Source: a bacterium (GTDB lineage: Bacteria > Hydrothermota > Tepidihabitantia > Tepidihabitantales > Tepidihabitantaceae). Taken from it: 55,850 nucleotides of DNA. The notes under the pieces are model-generated. The model was given only the letters and a program-made list of their open reading frames with translations, searched no databases and was not told the origin of the DNA. The stretch covers positions 1 through 55,850 of the forward strand of contig DATJQV010000057.1 of assembly GCA_035505375.1 (NCBI GenBank), read 5' to 3'. Below are positions 51,556 through 55,850 of the stretch, piece by piece (position 1 is the stretch's first letter; each line of letters starts with the position of its first letter). The translations under genes and the position numbers were made by a program.

Positions 51556-54216
51556 ATGAACGCGATTCTGCTTCTCTCCGCGATAATGAGCGTGGTCCCG
51601 CAGCCGGACCTGCACGCATTCCTCGCTCGCCGCGACTACGACTCGGCAGTGCAGTACTATCACCGACGTCTGTCACGCGACCCGGCCGATGTCGAGGACG
51701 AGATCAACCTCGCCCGGGTGTACGACCACTGGCACAAGTTCGACTCCAGCCTTGCCTGGTGGAACCGGGTACTTGTGCAGAGTCCGAATTGCGACTCGGC
51801 CATTGACGGTCGCTGGGGCGCGCTGTACAACCGAGACCAGAAGGACTCGCTCAAACTCGCCGCCACGAAGAGGCAAATCGCCCAAGAGGCTTCCGCGTTC
51901 CTCGCCGAGACCACCGCTCGCTCGCTGACCCTTGCGTGGGACGGCTTCAGCCTGTCCGACACGTCGCTTGCCCCGAAGGTCGGCTGGCTCATGATGGAGC
52001 AGTTTCCCTTCTCACCGCGCGCCTACGAAGTTACGGGCAACGCCTTCTACGACTCGCTGGAACCGGTCTGGACCAACGACACGCTCAAGATCCCTATCAT
52101 CCGCCGATTCCTTGACCGGCTGCCCAGAACCGAATGGCGTCAGACCTTCTACACCTTCCTGCTCAGCTCCCGGTTCGGACTCAAGGACACTGCCGGGCTC
52201 CGCGCCGACGCCGATGAGATGATTCAAGACGACCCTACTGACCCGTTCCGCTACCGCTACGCTGCTGCCCTCTTCGACCGCCTCAGATTCGATCCCAAGG
52301 CAGCCGAATCCTGTGCACGCAAGGCCATCGAGTGGCAACCGAGAGCCACCAAGTCGCCCAACAAGCCTCAGCAACAGTGGGACATCGAATACCCACCCCT
52401 GCGCGGCTCCGCTCTGCTCGCGCTGGCCGAGGCCCTCAAGCTTCAGGGCAGGCTGGCTGAAGCCGAAACCTCGGTCACACAGGCCATAAGCGAGTTTCGC
52501 TGGGACCCTCAGCAGGAAGCCACACCCGGCCCGTTCTACTGCCTGCTAGGCGAAATCAAGGAAGCGCAAGGCGACAGTTCAGAGGCCTCGGTCGCCTACG
52601 CGAGAGCACAGGACGCCGGCGACTCACGCAACTACTGGTCCCTGCGCGCTGACTCCGGGCGCGGCCGCATGAAATGGCGCCTCGTTGGTTGTCGCTTCAC
52701 GGGGCCATCATTCACCGACGTTACCGACTCGTTCGGGCTCAAAGACCGCCACGAGTCGCGCGTGGCTTGGGGCGACTACAACAGCGACGGCTATCAGGAC
52801 CTGCTCCTCAACGGCTGCGTCCTGTTCCGCAACGACTCGGGCCGCGGGTTCACAAATGTCACCGACTCCGTGGGCCTAAGCAAAGCAAACGGCCGTGGCG
52901 GGCTGTTCGCCGACTTCAACAACGACGGCTGGCTTGACCTCTACGTAGCCGGTGCAGAAGGCGGTGCCCGGTTCTACAAGAACGACTCGGGCAAGTTCGT
53001 CGAACTCTCCGACCGTGCGGGAGGACCTGACAACATGTACCCGACCGAAGGCGCCGGGTTTGCCGACTTCGACAACGACGGCTGGGTTGACCTCTACTGC
53101 GCCAATTACGAAAACTGGGAGAAGCACACGTACTATCCGGACCAGCTATTCCAGAACCAGCACGGATACTTCGCCGACGTCACCAAGAAGGCAGGCATTA
53201 TCCCGCCCTACGGCATTGACCTTGCCGGACGTGGCGTCAACTGGGGCGACTACAATAACGACGGCTACCCGGATTGCTACGTCTCGGACTACCGGCTCTG
53301 CGAGAACCTGCTCTGGGTCAACCACCACGACTCCACCTTCACCGATGACGCGGCCCAACTCGGCGTGGCCGGAGACGAAGTGAACGGCGCTTACGGCCAC
53401 ACCATCGGCTCGGAATGGGGCGACTACGACAACGACGGCTGGCTCGACCTCTTCTGCGGCAACCTCGCCCACCCGCGCTACATCGAATTCTCCAACCGCT
53501 CGATGCTATACCACAACCAGCTCGGATCGTCCGCCCCTGGCCCCGGTTCGGGATCCTCAACTCCTCTCCACTCCCTCCTCTCTCCTCCCTTCACGGACGT
53601 CCGCGCCGCCTCCGGCATCCGCTACGAGGAGACCCACTCCGACCCGGCGTGGGCCGACGTGGACAACGACGGCGACCTTGACCTGTACATCACCTCAATC
53701 TACGAAGGCCGCCGCTCGTTCCTCTACCTCAACCAGCTTCACTCACCCTCTTCTGACTCTACTCCTGCCAAGCCCGACTCCCCTCCTCACTTCACGGACG
53801 TGACTTGGAACTCCGGCACGCGCGTGTTCAACGGCTGGGGCTGCGCTTTTGCCGACTTCAACAACGATGGCAAGATGGACCTCGTAGTCGGCTCCGGCTC
53901 CGGCGTCCGCCTCTTCCGCAACGACACCCAGAATGGAAACCACTGGCTGGAAGTGCGCGTGATTGGACACAAGGCAAACCGGGCCGGCATCGGCGCGCGG
54001 GTGACGGTCACACAGGGCAAGAACCGTCAGATTCGCGAGGTCGAAGGCGGTAAAGGGACCATGAGCGAAAACTCGCTGGTCCAACACTTCGGCTTCGCCA
54101 ATGTTGCATCGCCGGTTACGGTCGAAGTGCGATTCGGCCCAAAGAGCACAGTCGTGCTCAAGAACGTGAAGCTCGACCAAATCATCACGGTTGATGAGAA
54201 AGCAACGAGGCCTTGA
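51556..54216 (+). CDS. TPR and FG-GAP repeat protein with UnbV/ASPIC C-terminal domain
   Basis: An 886-residue secreted protein. ACAGGAGGCACAA precedes the ATG. A weak signal segment leads into a TPR-like N-terminal third (about 1-370). It is followed by many FG-GAP/VCBS blades with calcium-type loops (GDYNSDGYQDL, ADFNNDGWLDL, ADFDNDGWVDL, GDYDNDGWLDL, ADVDNDGDLDL, ADFNNDGKMDL). The last about 90 residues form an ASPIC/UnbV domain (NHWLEVRVIGHKANRAGIGARV). These are surface or extracellular proteins; the ligand is unknown. Low-complexity Ser/Pro linkers (SSAPGPGSGSS) separate some blades. Confidence 0.85.
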   Translation: MNAILLLSAIMSVVPQPDLHAFLARRDYDSAVQYYHRRLSRDPADVEDEINLARVYDHWHKFDSSLAWWNRVLVQSPNCDSAIDGRWGALYNRDQKDSLKLAATKRQIAQEASAFLAETTARSLTLAWDGFSLSDTSLAPKVGWLMMEQFPFSPRAYEVTGNAFYDSLEPVWTNDTLKIPIIRRFLDRLPRTEWRQTFYTFLLSSRFGLKDTAGLRADADEMIQDDPTDPFRYRYAAALFDRLRFDPKAAESCARKAIEWQPRATKSPNKPQQQWDIEYPPLRGSALLALAEALKLQGRLAEAETSVTQAISEFRWDPQQEATPGPFYCLLGEIKEAQGDSSEASVAYARAQDAGDSRNYWSLRADSGRGRMKWRLVGCRFTGPSFTDVTDSFGLKDRHESRVAWGDYNSDGYQDLLLNGCVLFRNDSGRGFTNVTDSVGLSKANGRGGLFADFNNDGWLDLYVAGAEGGARFYKNDSGKFVELSDRAGGPDNMYPTEGAGFADFDNDGWVDLYCANYENWEKHTYYPDQLFQNQHGYFADVTKKAGIIPPYGIDLAGRGVNWGDYNNDGYPDCYVSDYRLCENLLWVNHHDSTFTDDAAQLGVAGDEVNGAYGHTIGSEWGDYDNDGWLDLFCGNLAHPRYIEFSNRSMLYHNQLGSSAPGPGSGSSTPLHSLLSPPFTDVRAASGIRYEETHSDPAWADVDNDGDLDLYITSIYEGRRSFLYLNQLHSPSSDSTPAKPDSPPHFTDVTWNSGTRVFNGWGCAFADFNNDGKMDLVVGSGSGVRLFRNDTQNGNHWLEVRVIGHKANRAGIGARVTVTQGKNRQIREVEGGKGTMSENSLVQHFGFANVASPVTVEVRFGPKSTVVLKNVKLDQIITVDEKATRP

Positions 54217-54249
54217 GAACAGCGAACCACCTCACCTTCGCTTCGCTCT

Positions 54250-54272
54250 CCCTCTCCTCGACGAGGAGAGGG
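54250..54272. repeat. Perfect hairpin (CCCTCTCCTCG type), dispersed repeat or terminator
   Basis: Eleven-bp arms CCCTCTCCTCG and CGAGGAGAGGG with one A between, 34 bp after the FG-GAP gene. It could end that transcript, but the same unit is a common dispersed repeat. Confidence 0.55.
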
Positions 54273-54363
54273 TATGGGGTGAGGAGCGCCTCCTGCGGTC
54301 TGCTCTCGGCGCCTTGGTGACTTTATGGTGAACTCCGTATTGTCCGAAGTAAGGAGGATTGAG

Positions 54364-55128
54364 ATGAAACCGATTCTGCCTAATCTACGGTTGTCCTTCC
54401 GCTCTACGTCTGGGGCCAATCTGCGTAATCTGTGGATGTCTGCTTTCTCCGTGACTGGACACCATCTGCGTCATCTGCGTAATCTGCGGTTAATCCTCTC
54501 CGGACGGTTCCATTCCGGCTTGCTGGTCTGCATCGCCGTACTGCTCTTCGCCGCGTGCGCCCGGGTCTACGTACAGCCCGCCATCGACCTGCACCCGCGT
54601 GAAGTAATCGGCCTCATCCAGTTCGCCACCAGCACCAAGGGCGAACTGGCCGGACTCGTCACCCAGAAATTCATCGAGGCGGTCACTGAGGACCAGACCG
54701 ACATCAAGATAGTTGAACTCGGTGACGAGGCGACCGTGCTCGCCGCGGTCAGTCAGAGCCGCCTCGGCCCGGAAGCATTCAAGGCTATCGGCGACAAGTA
54801 CAACCTCAAGACGGTCTTCACCGGTGAACTCGACGTATCCGGCGTCAACCCGAGCTGCGCCTTCGGCCCCGGCTACGCCAGCGTCGCGGCCAAGGTCAAC
54901 GCCCGGCTGACCGCCAAGCTGGTCGAAACCGCGACCGGCGCAACCCTCTGGAGCAACTCCGCGCGGGACGAACGCACGGTTGCCGGCGTCGACAAATCCG
55001 GCGACGACTTCTCATTCAACGCCCAGGACAAAGAAGAGGCCTACGGCGACCTGGCGCGCAGCCTGTGCGAAGGAATAACCTACGACTTCCGCGGCACGCG
55101 GCAACATCGTTGCTGCGGGAAACACTAG
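54364..55128 (+). CDS. Lipoprotein with curli-assembly (CsgG)-like features
   Basis: About 254 residues; AAGGAGGATTGAG precedes the ATG. The signal peptide is late: a hydrophobic core SGLLVCIAVLLFAAC (lipobox LFAAC) comes after an n-region of about 55 residues that includes dispersed-repeat sequence. The mature protein (IDLHPREVIGLIQFATSTKGELAGLVTQKFIEAV, then NLKTVFTGELDV and VNARLTAKLVETATGATLWSNS) resembles the CsgG/penicillin-binding-protein-activator type of alpha/beta fold. An outer-membrane or periplasmic lipoprotein role is likely; the exact family needs a profile search. Confidence 0.65.
   Translation: MKPILPNLRLSFRSTSGANLRNLWMSAFSVTGHHLRHLRNLRLILSGRFHSGLLVCIAVLLFAACARVYVQPAIDLHPREVIGLIQFATSTKGELAGLVTQKFIEAVTEDQTDIKIVELGDEATVLAAVSQSRLGPEAFKAIGDKYNLKTVFTGELDVSGVNPSCAFGPGYASVAAKVNARLTAKLVETATGATLWSNSARDERTVAGVDKSGDDFSFNAQDKEEAYGDLARSLCEGITYDFRGTRQHRCCGKH
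54418..54494. repeat. Dispersed repeat in frame in a signal-peptide region
   Basis: CAATCTGCGTAATCTGTGGA, then CATCTGCGTCATCTGCGTAA, encode NLRNLW and HLRHLRNLRL before the lipobox. The same ATCTGCGTAATCTGCG unit is common between genes in environmental genomes. Confidence 0.6.
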
Positions 55129-55146
55129 CGCTTACCCTCACGAAAC

Positions 55147-55178
55147 TGCGGGCGGGGCCTGCAGCGAAGCCCCGCCCG
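55147..55178. terminator. GC-rich hairpin after the lipoprotein gene
   Basis: Perfect 11-bp arms GCGGGCGGGGC and GCCCCGCCCGC with a 10-nt loop, 19 nt after the stop. Confidence 0.55.
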
Positions 55179-55338
55179 CCTTGCCGATCGAGCCAGGCGA
55201 AAGACGGGGACTGCACGGCGTTGAGTTTGACGGAAGTGCTCCGGCGGACTGTCCCTATTGGCCATCGCTCAAGACAATTCCCGTTCTTCCGGTTCCAGAA
55301 CCCTTGGCGTACTTGGAGACCTTGGCGGTCCACCCCTC

Positions 55339-55650
55339 GTTTACAGCGGAGTCGGCCGAGCAATAGAGGGAGCAACCTCCAGAGCAACCGAGAAGACAAC
55401 GGCCGAGACAACCCGGGAAACTACCGGGAGAGCAACGAGGACGGCAACCCGCGGAGTTAGCCAGACCGCAACGGTCCGACCAACCCGGAGGAGAACCGGT
55501 GGAGCAACGGGCAGACTAACCGGGAAAGCTAGCAGGAGAGTAACCGGTAGACCAACCCGGCGAGTTGCGGAGGAAGTTCATCTGGGAATTGCGGCGGAGA
55601 TAACCCGTCGGGCTATGTCCCAACCAATCCCTTAAGCTATCCTGGGGGTA
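55339..55650. repeat. 12-bp-period degenerate tandem array F
   Basis: Twenty-six units in exact 12-bp phase, consensus ACCGGNAGAGCA: ACCTCCAGAGCA (55375), ACCGGGAGAGCA (55423), ACCGGTGGAGCA (55495), ACCGGTAGACCA (55543). One plus frame is open across it and reads as tetrapeptides with Thr at a fixed position (RATR, TATR, RLTG, RVTG). It has no start with a ribosome site. Confidence 0.85.
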
Positions 55651-55850
55651 ATCCCCTGGGTGGGGGAGTCGATTCGTGAGCTACAAGCCTAACGCCCCAA
55701 ACAGTAAGCAGATAGCCACGAAATCCGTCTTGGCGTCTTGTAGACGTATAAGGCAAGCGTGGCGGAAATGCCGTTGAAAGTGAGCGCGGCTAGTGGTTGC
55801 GGATGAGTGAGTTAAGTCTGTTTTCTCTGCTGTATTCTCGTGCATGGCTA
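55651..55850. other. Window end, no gene seen
   Basis: Contains ATCCCCTGGGTGGGGGAGTC just after array F and otherwise nothing recognisable. Confidence 0.4.

Overview
The window is about 60% GC and has dense, mostly operonic genes on both strands. The gene content points to a Gram-negative-type, probably anaerobic bacterium from a poorly cultured lineage near the FCB group. My best guess is candidate division WOR-3/Stahlbacteria or a relative, from gene content only. Supporting features are secreted beta-propeller proteins with a 'GVYF...' sorting-type C-terminus, lipoproteins, PEGA and FHA signalling proteins, a two-part glycine decarboxylase (gcvPA/gcvPB), and a GlmL-like protein.

Layout. 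1-8280 (minus): a Ser/Thr phosphorylation cassette with a TolB-like lipoprotein, a double-FHA protein, a PP2C phosphatase, a kinase-FHA protein, a PEGA protein, a lipoprotein and a second kinase cut by the window edge. 8495-16443 (minus): three genes for small secreted proteins, then an NtrC-family response regulator and its histidine kinase. Each secreted-protein gene has the same upstream module: a sigma-54 type -24/-12 promoter, a tandem pair of 16-bp palindromes about 75-125 bp further upstream, and a conserved 41-nt transcript start. The adjacent regulator carries the GAFTGA loop and is the natural activator candidate. 17746-20812: thrS-infC-rpmI-rplT. 20928-25267 (plus): ispF, a rhomboid protease and two tandem membrane glycosyltransferases. 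25351-35196: secreted propeller proteins, a membrane protein, a flavodoxin and an EF-G-like GTPase. 35404-42240 (plus): gcvT, gcvH, gcvPA, a small Cys-rich protein, gcvPB, a small unknown and glmL. 42609-49342 (minus): nagA, an IucA/IucC-like protein, a Nudix hydrolase, a guanylate-kinase/deoxyribosyltransferase-like fusion and an rfbD-like reductase. 49355-55128 (plus): a YidD fusion, a TPR membrane protein, an FG-GAP/UnbV protein and a lipoprotein.

Three patterns cut across the gene list. (1) Six intergenic arrays of about 260-360 bp keep an exact 12-bp period over 22-30 degenerate units, each array with its own consensus. (2) Many promoters are TTGACN-N16-TANNNT, and several lie only 6-8 nt before the start codon, which predicts leaderless mRNAs. 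(3) Short self-similar dispersed repeats are common between genes and have also entered coding sequences in frame. A 149-bp MITE-like element is present twice, and one copy supplies the nagA stop codon.

No rRNA, tRNA, CRISPR array or complete transposase gene was seen. All calls come from reading the sequence by eye; no database search was run.
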